Assembly: GCA_021781575.1 (NCBI GenBank)
Contig: JAJXWP010000038.1
Location: 1-42,200, forward strand
DNA length: 42,200 bases
Source of the DNA: Pseudomonadota bacterium
Lineage (GTDB): Bacteria > Pseudomonadota > Alphaproteobacteria > Rhodospirillales > Magnetospirillaceae
Direction of reading: 5' to 3'
Under the pieces are notes generated by a model, which was not told the DNA's origin, searched no databases, and saw only the letters and a list, made by a program, of their open reading frames with translations. A program made the position numbers and the translations under genes. The first letter of the stretch is position 1. Each line of letters starts with the position of its first letter. Positions 26,608 through 34,585 of this stretch are shown here, piece by piece.

Positions 26608-27641
26608 ATATTCTCCAATTCCGAGTTCGACATCTGCCGTAGTGCCCGAGGCGAAGTGCCGAACCATCGGCGACAGGCCCGGGTGAAACAAGCAGGGTCG
26701 GAATAGCCCAGCATCAACGCAATTTCGGTCACTGACACCCGCGTCTGGACTAGGTACTGATATGCCCGGTGCTTGCGTTCTTCATCCTTGATGGCCCGGA
26801 ACCCGGTCTGTTCTCGCTGCAGGATACGCTGCAGGGTGCGCGATGACAGCCCGGTCGCTTCGGCAGCGCGCGGCGCTGTCGGCACCGTTTCATTGGCGGG
26901 AAAGTGATCACGAATGATGCTGCGGATCTGATCGGACAGATTCCGGCGGTCGCCTCGTTGCCCGCGCATGACTGCAACGTGGTGCTGGAACAGCGCCGCC
27001 ATCTTTTCATCCATCTGCGCATTCCGCAGGGCGAGGTCCCTTCGCCGAAGGATGACGGCGTTGGTCGGTTGGTCGAAATAAATCGGCGCACGAAACAAGG
27101 CAACATGGTCGCTCGTCGACGTCGGTGCCGGATGCTCGAAATGTACTTCCTCGGGCGCCCAGGCCCTCCCCGCAATGAAGCGAACGAGCTGGCAGATCAT
27201 GCCCAGCGAAAACTCCGCGTCCTGGCGCCGCTGACGGATGCGCCGGTCCTCGATCCGGTAGTGGAAGGTCGCGATATCCCCGTCGGGGCGCAATGCGGAA
27301 CTGGTTTGATCCTGAACCACGCCGACATGCGTAGCCAAACCTTGGAGAGCATGCCCAAGAGTAGGTGAGCTGGCAAATAATAGGCCAACTGGCCCCAAAC
27401 AAAATGGGGTTGCGCGGCGCCCGAGATTCAAGCCGAAATTTATATCGCCAGCGGCATTTGCCGATTCTTCGAGAAATTCAAGATATTTGCGAAGTGGCAT
27501 TTCTCGATAAGGATCCTCAAACCATGCCCTCGGAACCTCGCATCTCGCAAAGAGTGCCGTTGTATCTACTTTTCGTTCTTTCAAACCATCAACGACGAAG
27601 TGAAAGAACGACGACATCACCATCGGCTCGGCCAGCGCCAT
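26595..27641 (-). CDS. AraC-family transcriptional regulator
   Basis: This is a 348-residue regulator. The N-terminal ligand-binding domain (about 1-200) is of the arabinose-binding-like type found in OruR/QhpR-group regulators (LLFASSPTLGHALQGLATHVG region). The C-terminal double helix-turn-helix (about 245-345) contains RAAEATGLSSRTLQRIL and the signature VTEIALMLGYSDPACFTRACRRWFG, typical of AraC proteins. The start at ATG 27641 has GAGAGG 8 nt upstream; an upstream extension to 27770 runs through the operator repeats and is rejected. It sits between the oxidase-cupin operon and the divergent permease. Tandem 21-bp repeats lie in front of both, so it is their likely activator. QhpR, an AraC regulator of known qhp loci, is a possible relative. 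Confidence 0.88.
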   Translation of the reverse strand: MALAEPMVMSSFFHFVVDGLKERKVDTTALFARCEVPRAWFEDPYREMPLRKYLEFLEESANAAGDINFGLNLGRRATPFCLGPVGLLFASSPTLGHALQGLATHVGVVQDQTSSALRPDGDIATFHYRIEDRRIRQRRQDAEFSLGMICQLVRFIAGRAWAPEEVHFEHPAPTSTSDHVALFRAPIYFDQPTNAVILRRRDLALRNAQMDEKMAALFQHHVAVMRGQRGDRRNLSDQIRSIIRDHFPANETVPTAPRAAEATGLSSRTLQRILQREQTGFRAIKDEERKHRAYQYLVQTRVSVTEIALMLGYSDPACFTRACRRWFGTSPRALRQMSNSELENMLGR

Positions 27642-27672
27642 CACGTGCCTCTCGAAGTTCCCAGCTCCAATT

Positions 27673-27712
27673 ATGGCGAGTAATATCAAATTTATGGCGG
27701 AAAATATCAAGT
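27673..27712 (+). promoter_or_regulatory. Tandem direct repeats (AraC-type operator) in the araC/permease divergent region
   Basis: Units at 27673-27691 (ATGGCGAGTAATATCAAAT) and 27694-27712 (ATGGCGGAAAATATCAAGT) have a 21-bp period. The second unit is 18 of 19 identical to the unit at 24736-24754. The site ends 111 bp before the permease start, close to the 108 bp at the oxidase operon, and lies 32 bp before the araC start, where it could mediate autoregulation. Confidence 0.72.
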
Positions 27713-27823
27713 GTATCTTAGACTGGATCCATACCTTGATATCGCAAGCCGGGCATCTAACAAAGAACATAGGCCGTGCATTTGCGGTCGTCAGATGGGT
27801 CCAAAGCCGGCGGGGAGGCGTCT

Positions 27824-29275
27824 ATGGCTTATAGTTCATTCGAGATGACGACCGCGGGTGAGTTGAGGCGAAATGCCCTGGGCGTGCCGGCGATCACCTT
27901 TTTCGTGATCTCGGCCGCGGCACCGCTGACCGCGGTGGCGGGCGGCGCGCCGATCGGCATGCTGCTGGGAGACGGAGCCGGCCTGGCAGGTACCTACTTC
28001 CTGGTCATGATGGCCGTATTGCTGTTCAGCGTCGGGTATACGGCCATGGCCCGCAACATCCATAATTCCGGCGCATTCTACGCTTTCAACGTACAGGGCC
28101 TGGGCGGCTTGGTCGGCGGCGGCATCGCCATCGTGGCCTTGCTGGCCTACAACACCATGCAGGCAGGGATCTACGGGATGTTTGGGGCCGCGACCTCGGC
28201 CTGGCTGGCCAGCGCCTTCGGGGTGGTGGTCCCATGGTGGGTGTGCGCTTTCACCGGCATGGCGGTTATCGGCGTCCTCGGCTACCGCAATGTCGACCTG
28301 TCGGCGAAGGTGTTGGGCCTGCTTGTGGCGGGCGAATTCCTGGTTGTCCTGATCCTGGACGTCGCGATCGTGAGGAAGGGCGGTGTCACCGGGTTGAGCG
28401 CCGCCCCCTTCGCGCCCTCCCTCATCTTCAGCGGCAGCCCGGTAATAGCCTCACTGTTTGCGTTCGCCAGCTATATCGGCTTCGAAGCGACCAGCATTTA
28501 TAGCGAAGAGGCGCGGGACCCGAAGCGGACCATTCCACGGGCGACGTATCTGTCGGTGCTGCTGATCGGCGCCTTCTATACCTTTACCGTCTGGTGCATG
28601 GCCAATGGCGACGGCGTCAGCCGAGTGGCCGAGACACTCAAGGGCTTGGGAGATCCGACGCGCTTCCTTTTTCTACTGTCCGACCGATATGTCGGCGGCG
28701 CACTGACGTCCGCCATGAGTCTGCTGTTCCTCAGCAGCCTGTTCGCCGCCTTGCTGGCCTTCCACAACGCGGTCGCCCGCTATTTCTTTGCCCTGGGGCG
28801 TGAGCGCCTGCTGCCGGGCTCGCTGGGCAACACCCATGATCGCCATCAAAGCCCGCATCTCGGATCGGTGCTGCAGAGCGTGGTGGCCTTCGCCTTGGTC
28901 GGCGCCTTCGTTGTCGCCGGCGAAGACCCGGTCCTCGTGTTGTTTTCCTGGCTGACCAATCTCGGCGCCTTGGGGGTAACGGCGATGATGGCGGTAACCT
29001 CGCTAACCGTGATGGCGTTCTTCCGGCGGCATCGCAGTCTCGAAGCCAGTATCCTGCGGACCAAGATCTGCCCCGCTCTGTCTTGTGTGGTGATGACGGT
29101 GATCACGGTTCAGGCGGTACGGCAGTTCGGCATTCTGACCGGAGCCTCCAGCACCATGGCGGTGATCCTTCCGTCCACTCTCGCCGCCGCCATGGCCATC
29201 GGTGTGCTCATCGCCGCCCGCCTCAAGAGAGTCGCTCCGCATTTCTATGCCGAACTGGGTTCCCACCGCGACTAG
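27824..29275 (+). CDS. APC-family amino acid/amine permease
   Basis: This is a 483-residue inner-membrane transporter with about twelve hydrophobic segments. Helix 1 carries the APC signature GVPAITFFVISAAAPLTAV. Helix 6 contains FASYIGFEATSIYSEEARDPKRTIPRA (about 220-246), a well-conserved APC motif (GFE...EE...P.R.IP.A). Start ATG 27824 is supported by GGGGAGG at 27812-27818; a longer frame is rejected. It probably imports the amine or amino acid oxidised by the FAD enzyme, because both genes share the same operator design. A strong intrinsic terminator follows at 29333-29372. Confidence 0.9.
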   Translation: MAYSSFEMTTAGELRRNALGVPAITFFVISAAAPLTAVAGGAPIGMLLGDGAGLAGTYFLVMMAVLLFSVGYTAMARNIHNSGAFYAFNVQGLGGLVGGGIAIVALLAYNTMQAGIYGMFGAATSAWLASAFGVVVPWWVCAFTGMAVIGVLGYRNVDLSAKVLGLLVAGEFLVVLILDVAIVRKGGVTGLSAAPFAPSLIFSGSPVIASLFAFASYIGFEATSIYSEEARDPKRTIPRATYLSVLLIGAFYTFTVWCMANGDGVSRVAETLKGLGDPTRFLFLLSDRYVGGALTSAMSLLFLSSLFAALLAFHNAVARYFFALGRERLLPGSLGNTHDRHQSPHLGSVLQSVVAFALVGAFVVAGEDPVLVLFSWLTNLGALGVTAMMAVTSLTVMAFFRRHRSLEASILRTKICPALSCVVMTVITVQAVRQFGILTGASSTMAVILPSTLAAAMAIGVLIAARLKRVAPHFYAELGSHRD

Positions 29276-29332
29276 CTCGCGGTGGCCTGACTCCGCCTCC
29301 GGTAGTCCTCCCACCGGATGCAGAGTTTCCTC

Positions 29333-29372
29333 GCCGCTTCCGGCTGGAATCCAGCCGGAAGCGGCCTTTTTT
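29333..29372 (+). terminator. Rho-independent terminator of the permease gene
   Basis: A perfect 15-bp stem (29333-29347 and 29351-29365, 3-nt loop AAT) is followed within two bases by six T residues on the plus strand. It lies 57 bp after the permease stop and just before the convergent tyrS stop (29376). Confidence 0.93.
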
Positions 29373-29375
29373 CTG

Positions 29376-30653
29376 TCAGACGAACCGGATGAGGGCGTGG
29401 CGTTTGCGCCCGGCCGAGAGCTTTACCGTCCGCCCGGGCTGGGCATCGATGCGTTGCTGATCATCACTGGCCGCCGCACCGTCGACTCGGGCTCCACCGC
29501 CGGTGATCAGCCGCCGGGCTTCCCCCTTCGAGGCGGTGAGGCCTGACAACACCAAGCCGTCCACCACCGACAAGCCCTGGACATGGTCGCGCGCCGGGAT
29601 TTCGGCACAGGGCAATGCCTCGTCCATTCCGCCGTCCTCGAAAATCTTCCGCGCCATCACGGCAGCCTGCGCAGCGGCCTCTTCCCCGTGAAGCAGCACG
29701 GTGGCGGCGTCGGCGAGGACCTTCTTCGCCTCGTTCAACTCCGCTCCCTCCAGCCGCTCGAGCCGGCCGATTTCCTCCAGCGGCAACTCGGTGAACAGCC
29801 GCAGGAAGCGCCCCACATCGGCATCCTCGGTGTTGCGCCAGAACTGCCAGAACTCGTAAGGGGACAGCCGATCGGCGTTCAGCCACACGGCCCCTTTGGC
29901 CGTTTTCCCCATTTTCCCCCCGGACGCGGTGGTCAGCAGGGTGGTGGTCAGGCAGAACAGGTCGCGGCCATCGACGCGCCGCCCCAGTTCGATGCCGTTG
30001 ACGATATTACCCCACTGGTCCGACCCGCCCATTTGCAGGCTGCATCCATAGCGGCGCGAAAGTTCCAGGAAGTCGTAGGCCTGCAGAAGCATGTAGTTGA
30101 ATTCCAGGAAGGTCAGCGGCTGCTCGCGCTCCAGGCGCAGTTTCACCGAATCGAAGCTGAGCATGCGGTTGACCGAGAAATGCCTGCCGAATTCCCGCAG
30201 GAACGAGATGTAACCGAGGCCGTCGAGCCAGTCGGCATTGTTGACCATGATCGCTCCGGTGGGGCCGTCGCCGAAATCCAGATAGCGGGCGAACACCTTG
30301 CGAATGCCCTCGATATTCGCGGCGATCTGCGCGTCATCGAGCAGGGGGCGGGAGCTATCCCGGAAACTGGGGTCGCCAATGCGGGTGGTGCCCCCGCCGA
30401 TGAGAACGATCGGCCGATGCCCGCTTTTCTGCAGACGACGCAATGTCATGATGGACATCAGATGCCCGACGTGCAGACTGTCGGCGGTGGCGTCGAAGCC
30501 GATATAAGCGGTGACCGCCCCCCCGCCTAAGCGGGCGTCCAAGGCCTCCCAATCCGAACATTGATGGGCATAGCCGCGTTCCACCATGGCTCGCAGGAAG
30601 GCGGAATTGGGCCGGATCGGCGGTCCGGCGACTTCGGTGGTGTCAGGAAACAT
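29376..30653 (-). CDS. tyrS: Tyrosyl-tRNA synthetase
   Basis: This is a 425-residue class Ic aminoacyl-tRNA synthetase that charges tRNA-Tyr. The catalytic motifs are HVGH (61-64, HIGH equivalent) with [14 protein letters not shown], the tyrosine-binding [24 protein letters not shown] region (193-216), and KMGKT (247-251, KMSKS equivalent). A C-terminal S4 RNA-binding domain lies at about 350-420 ([22 protein letters not shown]). GGAG 8 nt before ATG 30653 fixes the start. It is full length and intact. A housekeeping gene inside a catabolic region is unusual; whether it is the only tyrS of the genome cannot be told here. Confidence 0.97.
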   Translation of the reverse strand: MFPDTTEVAGPPIRPNSAFLRAMVERGYAHQCSDWEALDARLGGGAVTAYIGFDATADSLHVGHLMSIMTLRRLQKSGHRPIVLIGGGTTRIGDPSFRDSSRPLLDDAQIAANIEGIRKVFARYLDFGDGPTGAIMVNNADWLDGLGYISFLREFGRHFSVNRMLSFDSVKLRLEREQPLTFLEFNYMLLQAYDFLELSRRYGCSLQMGGSDQWGNIVNGIELGRRVDGRDLFCLTTTLLTTASGGKMGKTAKGAVWLNADRLSPYEFWQFWRNTEDADVGRFLRLFTELPLEEIGRLERLEGAELNEAKKVLADAATVLLHGEEAAAQAAVMARKIFEDGGMDEALPCAEIPARDHVQGLSVVDGLVLSGLTASKGEARRLITGGGARVDGAAASDDQQRIDAQPGRTVKLSAGRKRHALIRFV

Positions 30654-30985
30654 CGTTTTGCTCTCCGGGTATCCGGCCCCGGAGCATCTTTTCTAACCAG
30701 ATCGCCACCGGGTGCCGGCAGCCTCATATGATCAGAAAATGACCAATAGCGCCGCCTATGTCGGCCGCGGATAATAGCTACAAAGAATAAGATAGTTATT
30801 GGTCATTGGAGAGATATCGCGTCTTCGAACAAGAGAGTCAATAGAGTTTTGAATGGCAGCCGTCTGCAGGGGCCCGGCAGCCCGATGCCGGCCCTGTGAC
30901 ACGCCATAACCAGTGGCCGCCGACGCCTCTTCGCTTTGCGCGCGAAAGGCGTTCCTTACCGGCACGACGCCAGCACCGCCCTCCC
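30654..30985. other. Intergenic region upstream of tyrS with a long-arm inverted repeat
   Basis: These 332 bp have no credible gene; the short frames here have no family resemblance. The region contains a perfect 11-bp inverted repeat, AATGACCAATA at 30738-30748 and TATTGGTCATT at 30797-30807, with a 48-bp spacer, about 85 bp before the tyrS start. A smaller AATAA-GATAG-TTATT palindrome overlaps the right arm. No T-box features were recognised. The rest shows nothing notable. Confidence 0.5.
30738..30807. repeat. 11-bp inverted repeat upstream of tyrS
   Basis: AATGACCAATA and its exact complement are separated by 48 bp (arms 30738-30748 and 30797-30807). It could be a pair of binding sites for one regulator in opposite orientation, or a long-loop RNA hairpin in the tyrS leader. 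Function unknown. Confidence 0.55.
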
Positions 30986-31483
30986 TCAATATTGGGTCTT
31001 CGCTTTGGCGATATCGTCGATGACCGGATACAGCAAGCTTAACAGCCAGATCTGATCCTGAAGATGAACATTGTTCTCCTGCAGACTTCTCAGCAGGTCG
31101 TCACGGACGGCGAGCTCTGCCCGGCGTGCCTTGTGCCCGCCCAAGGGAGGCGGCGGCCCTTTCGGAAGCCTGCAGGCCCCCCCGGCGAGCGCACAAATGC
31201 GCTGAAACATGACCGCCTTGAAGCGGGGCGCATCGAACGAGCCGCCATCTGTGCGAAATCGCCGGTCCTCTGCCAGGCGCTTCGACCAATCATCGACCAA
31301 TCGGGCAACCCCCGGCCTGCCCCCCAAACGCCGGTAAAGGCTATCCTCGCTCGACACAGCCGGCTTCGCCATCGCCGACGGCCCGGGCTGCTCGCCGCAG
31401 CCGGGCAAGGCGGCAAGCGGGATAAGCAAGGATACGGCGCCGACGAACCGCCTGCTGATGCAGCAATCTCGAAGGCTCGGCAT
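30986..31483 (-). CDS. Truncated-globin-like lipoprotein
   Basis: This is a 165-residue protein. A lipoprotein signal (MPSLRDCCISRRF, hydrophobic core, lipobox ALPGC with Cys29) anchors it to the envelope. Residues 48-160 resemble group 1 truncated hemoglobins: SLYRRLGGRPGVARLVDDW (A/B helices), then ICALAGGACRLPKG (E helix/GG region) and a helical C-terminus. The proximal-histidine position (the aH of the usual MKxAHxxL stretch) reads ARRAELAV here, with Arg in its place; the nearest His is His117. Heme binding is therefore doubtful. The chosen ATG 31483 gives a proper lipoprotein signal, whereas the longer TTG-started frame does not. It probably belongs with the MlaD-like gene (43-nt gap). 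Confidence 0.62.
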   Translation of the reverse strand: MPSLRDCCISRRFVGAVSLLIPLAALPGCGEQPGPSAMAKPAVSSEDSLYRRLGGRPGVARLVDDWSKRLAEDRRFRTDGGSFDAPRFKAVMFQRICALAGGACRLPKGPPPPLGGHKARRAELAVRDDLLRSLQENNVHLQDQIWLLSLLYPVIDDIAKAKTQY

Positions 31484-31526
31484 CTGCCAACTCTGCTGTC
31501 TAATGCAATGACTCAATTCAAAAGGC

Positions 31527-31991
31527 TCACTGCATCGAGGCGCCGGGGCGGCCGGACGCCGAGAAGATCATCTTCCCGACCGTCGCCTCGAGTGAACGGT
31601 AGTTTCGCACTTTGGCAATCCTGCCGCCGGGAGCGATCAACTGCCTGCTGTGACCGGGCCGCAATGCGATATAGGCCCCCCCCAACATGCTGTCGTTGCT
31701 GATGGCGGCAAGGGAATCGACGGGTACCGGCGTACCGTTGCGGATCGTCATCCACACCACGGCGTTTTCGGTGTGGGGGTCGACCGCAACACTATCCACC
31801 ACGCCCGCTTTGATACCGCTGATGCGGATATCGTCGCCGGCCGACACCCCCCCGGCATCGGAAAACACCGCCGAGACCCCGTACCCTTCGATCGGCTTCA
31901 CACCACCGTGAGCATAGGCGAAGCCGAGAAAGACGCCGGCGACCAGCAGCACAACCGCTGCCGTGACGGCATGAATGAACCGCCCCTCCAT
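31527..31991 (-). CDS. MlaD/MCE-domain protein
   Basis: This is a 154-residue protein with one N-terminal membrane helix (about 7-26) and a single MCE domain: YGVSAVFSDAGGVSAGDDIRISGIKAGVVDSV (about 37-68) and the conserved SMLGGAYIALRPG (about 100-112). This is the architecture of MlaD, the periplasmic lipid-binding subunit of the Mla phospholipid transport system. No mlaE, mlaF or other transporter gene is adjacent, so it either works with components encoded elsewhere or is an independent paralogue. The start at ATG 31991 is chosen over GTG 32012; neither has a strong ribosome site. It follows the chemoreceptor gene by about 80 nt. Confidence 0.85.
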   Translation of the reverse strand: MEGRFIHAVTAAVVLLVAGVFLGFAYAHGGVKPIEGYGVSAVFSDAGGVSAGDDIRISGIKAGVVDSVAVDPHTENAVVWMTIRNGTPVPVDSLAAISNDSMLGGAYIALRPGHSRQLIAPGGRIAKVRNYRSLEATVGKMIFSASGRPGASMQ

Positions 31992-32072
31992 CGCATCACC
32001 CGAACGTTGCACCCGGTCAACGCCCAGCCGCGCCGCAATGTTCGCCGCCCCCGCCTTGTTCTCGAACAGGCT

Positions 32073-33764
32073 CTATGCGGCGCGTATGCCGGCGAGGAAT
32101 TGACCGACCGCTTGCTGCAAGGCGGCCACTTGGTGGTTCAGGCTTTCCGCCTCGGCCAACAAGCTTTCGGCCGAACGCCCGGTATCGGCAGCGGTCGCGT
32201 TCATGTCGCCGACGGCGCGGCTGACCGTGTCGGTTCCCTTGGCGGCCAGTTGCGTGTTGCGGCTGATTTCCTGGGTGGCGGCTCCTTGCTGCTCGACCGC
32301 CGAAGCAATGGCGGCACCGATCTCGCTGATTTCGGCAATGGTCGCAGAGATGGCACGGATGGCCGCCACCGCCTCGTCAGTCGCCGTCTGCACGCTCGCC
32401 ACCTGGGAAGCGATCTCGCCGGTGGCCCGCCCGGTCTGGCTGGCCAGGTCCTTGACCTCGCCGGCGACGACGGCAAAGCCCTTGCCGGCCTCTCCGGCGC
32501 GGGCCGCCTCGATGGTGGCATTGAGGGCGAGCAGGTTCGTCTGGCCGGCGATATCCTCGATCAGGCGGACGACAGCGCCGATTTTCCCCGCTGCGTCGGC
32601 AAGGCCGCCGACGGTCTCGTTGGTCTGATGCGCGGCATCCACCGCACCACGCGATATTTTCGCCGCCTGGTTCACCTGCCGAGTGATCTCCGAAATTGAG
32701 GAATGCAGCTGTTCGGTCGCGGCGGCCACCGTCCCGACGCTGGTCGAGGCTTCGACCGAGGCCACGCTCATCGTTTCCGACTGACGCGACGCGGCGCTCG
32801 CCGTCGCCGCCATCGTCTCGGCCGTGCCATGCATATCCCTGGCCGCCTCGGACAGCCCGTCGATCACCTGGGCGACCGATCGTTCGAGGTCGTCGGCCAG
32901 CCGCAGCATCATCTGGCGGCGCTCGACGGCAGCCCGCTCGGCGGCCCGGTCATGTTCGGCGGCAAGGCGTCGCATCTCGATGGCGTTGTCCTTGAACACC
33001 TGAACCGCCTTCTGCATCTCCCCGATGTCGGACCCTTGGTCGCGGACGACCTCGACGGACAGGTCGCCATCGGCCAGACGCCGCATAACCGTCGTCAGCG
33101 AGCGGACTGGCCCGGAGATCGCCCGCCCGATGACCAGACAGCACAAGCCCATCAATGCCATGAGGGCGACGACGACGGCGGTCTGCTTGATCATCTCCCG
33201 TCGCACCACACGCTGGACATCGTCGACGTAGATGCCGGTTCCCACAACCCAGCCCCACGGAATGAACGCCTTGACATAGGAAAGTTTCGGCTGAGGAACC
33301 GTCGAATGGAACTTGGGAAAAACATAATCCACTTTCCCTTCGCCCTTGTCCTTGGCCACGGCCACCATCTCACGGACAAAATATTTCCCAGACGCATCTT
33401 TGAAATTGGTCTGGTCTTTCCCTTTCATCTCGGGGTGGGCGCCGTTCATTATTGCGTGCCGCGTCATGTCGACGACAAACACGTATTCATCGCCGTCATA
33501 ACGAACCGCCGACAATGCCTTCGCTGCCGCCTCCTGGGCCGCCTCCTTGGTCATCTCACCCTCATCGGCCAGACGCGCATAATAGCCGATGATCGCGTGA
33601 GCGCTCTGCACGACGCTCCTGATCTTGTCGAGGCGGCCATTGTACACCTCGTCATGGATTTGGCGCAGATGACTGTAGACAGAAAACAACAAACCCGCGA
33701 AAGCGACAGCAGCGATCAAACTCAAGCGCGCGGTAATAGACATCATGCGCAACTGCAACTTCAC
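32073..33764 (-). CDS. Methyl-accepting chemotaxis protein with single Cache sensor
   Basis: This is a 563-residue chemoreceptor. Membrane helix 1 is at about 11-31. The periplasmic single Cache domain (sCache_2, about 35-185) has the typical features [37 protein letters not shown] and [15 protein letters not shown]. Membrane helix 2 is at about 193-215, then HAMP and the cytoplasmic signalling hairpin [19 protein letters not shown] followed by [20 protein letters not shown]. sCache_2 receptors commonly bind small carboxylates such as acetate, propionate or pyruvate; the ligand here is unknown. GTG 33764 is favoured as start by GGGAGGGAAAGG; ATG codons at residues 7 and 8 are alternatives. 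Confidence 0.92.
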   Translation of the reverse strand: MKLQLRMMSITARLSLIAAVAFAGLLFSVYSHLRQIHDEVYNGRLDKIRSVVQSAHAIIGYYARLADEGEMTKEAAQEAAAKALSAVRYDGDEYVFVVDMTRHAIMNGAHPEMKGKDQTNFKDASGKYFVREMVAVAKDKGEGKVDYVFPKFHSTVPQPKLSYVKAFIPWGWVVGTGIYVDDVQRVVRREMIKQTAVVVALMALMGLCCLVIGRAISGPVRSLTTVMRRLADGDLSVEVVRDQGSDIGEMQKAVQVFKDNAIEMRRLAAEHDRAAERAAVERRQMMLRLADDLERSVAQVIDGLSEAARDMHGTAETMAATASAASRQSETMSVASVEASTSVGTVAAATEQLHSSISEITRQVNQAAKISRGAVDAAHQTNETVGGLADAAGKIGAVVRLIEDIAGQTNLLALNATIEAARAGEAGKGFAVVAGEVKDLASQTGRATGEIASQVASVQTATDEAVAAIRAISATIAEISEIGAAIASAVEQQGAATQEISRNTQLAAKGTDTVSRAVGDMNATAADTGRSAESLLAEAESLNHQVAALQQAVGQFLAGIRAA

Positions 33765-33785
33765 GGCCTTTCCCTCCCGGCTTAT

Positions 33786-33854
33786 CGTTGGTATTGCGTT
33801 CTACTACCAACGCGGGGTAAGGAAAACCATTTTCGTCCAGTGGGTATACCAACG
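33786..33854. promoter_or_regulatory. Three TACCAACG repeats in the chemoreceptor promoter region
   Basis: CGTTGGTA at 33786-33793 is inverted against TACCAACG at 33805-33812 (8-bp arms, 11-bp spacer). A third copy, TACCAACG, is at 33847-33854. All lie in the 151-bp gap upstream of the Cache chemoreceptor. The arrangement suggests binding sites for one regulator. Confidence 0.45.
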
Positions 33855-33915
33855 TTATTTGTGATAATTTTAGGTAATTTGTCCGGATATTTATGAATCT
33901 AGGCGGCACCTTGAC

Positions 33916-34557
33916 CTATGGGGCCGCATCGGCCTGGTGGTCGGGAGCGGCGTCGCGGAAGGCCGGCAGGTCCCGGCAGGCGGCGGCGATCTGGCGAATC
34001 GTCGGATAGTCGTCGAGCGGGCAGTTCATCCGTTCCGCGTTGAACACCTGCGGGATCAGGCAGATGTCGGCAAGCCCCGGCGTCGCGCCGAAGCATACCG
34101 GCGCGGTCCGCGGCATGTCCCGAAGCATCGCTTCGATGGCCGAAAAGCCCTCGGCGATCCAGTGCCCATACCAGCGTTGTCGGCCATCCTCGTCGATCCC
34201 CAGCCCGTCGCGCAGATGGTTGAGCACCCGCAGATTGTTGAGCGGATGGATTTCGCAGGCGATGGCCTGGGCGATGGCCCGCACGCGGGCCCGGTCCGCA
34301 CTGTCGGAAGGCAGCAGCGGCGGAGCGGGAAAACGCTCCTCCAGATATTCGATGATGGCCAGCGACTGGGACAGCCGAAGCTCACCGTCCACCAACACCG
34401 GCACCAGCCCCTGCGGATTGACTTGGCGAAAGGCCGCTCCCGCCTGTTCCTGCAGGCGCAACTGCACCGGGATATGATCCACCTCGACTCCCTTCAAGTT
34501 GAGGGCGATGCGGACCCGATAGGCCGCCGACGACCGAAAATACCCAAAGAGCTGCAT
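33916..34557 (-). CDS. maiA: Maleylacetoacetate/maleylpyruvate isomerase (zeta-class GST)
   Basis: This is a 213-residue zeta-class glutathione transferase. The N-terminal thioredoxin fold carries SSAAYRVRIALNLKG (9-23), the zeta-class active-site motif SSxxxRVR, and the cis-Pro segment NPQGLVPVLVDG. DGELRLSQSLAIIEYLEE provides the glutathione-binding Gln-Ser. It performs glutathione-dependent cis-trans isomerisation of maleylacetoacetate or maleylpyruvate; which one cannot be decided. GGAGGGA before ATG 34557 sets the start and rules out the longer frame. It is the last gene of the aromatic operon, 28 nt after the FAH gene, whose product would hydrolyse the isomer. Confidence 0.9.
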   Translation of the reverse strand: MQLFGYFRSSAAYRVRIALNLKGVEVDHIPVQLRLQEQAGAAFRQVNPQGLVPVLVDGELRLSQSLAIIEYLEERFPAPPLLPSDSADRARVRAIAQAIACEIHPLNNLRVLNHLRDGLGIDEDGRQRWYGHWIAEGFSAIEAMLRDMPRTAPVCFGATPGLADICLIPQVFNAERMNCPLDDYPTIRQIAAACRDLPAFRDAAPDHQADAAP

Positions 34558-34585
34558 CGCTTCCCTCCTGCGGCCAAGGCCGCGG

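Noticed and set aside
30767-30776. GCGGATAATA as a further AraC-type half-site
   Set aside because: Ten bases match the AraC-type unit, but the rest of the unit and any second copy 21 bp away are missing, so chance is sufficient.
30654-30985. T-box leader or tRNA-like structure before tyrS
   Set aside because: No T-box sequence, specifier-loop features or terminator hairpin with U tract were seen, and T-boxes are not expected in this group of bacteria.
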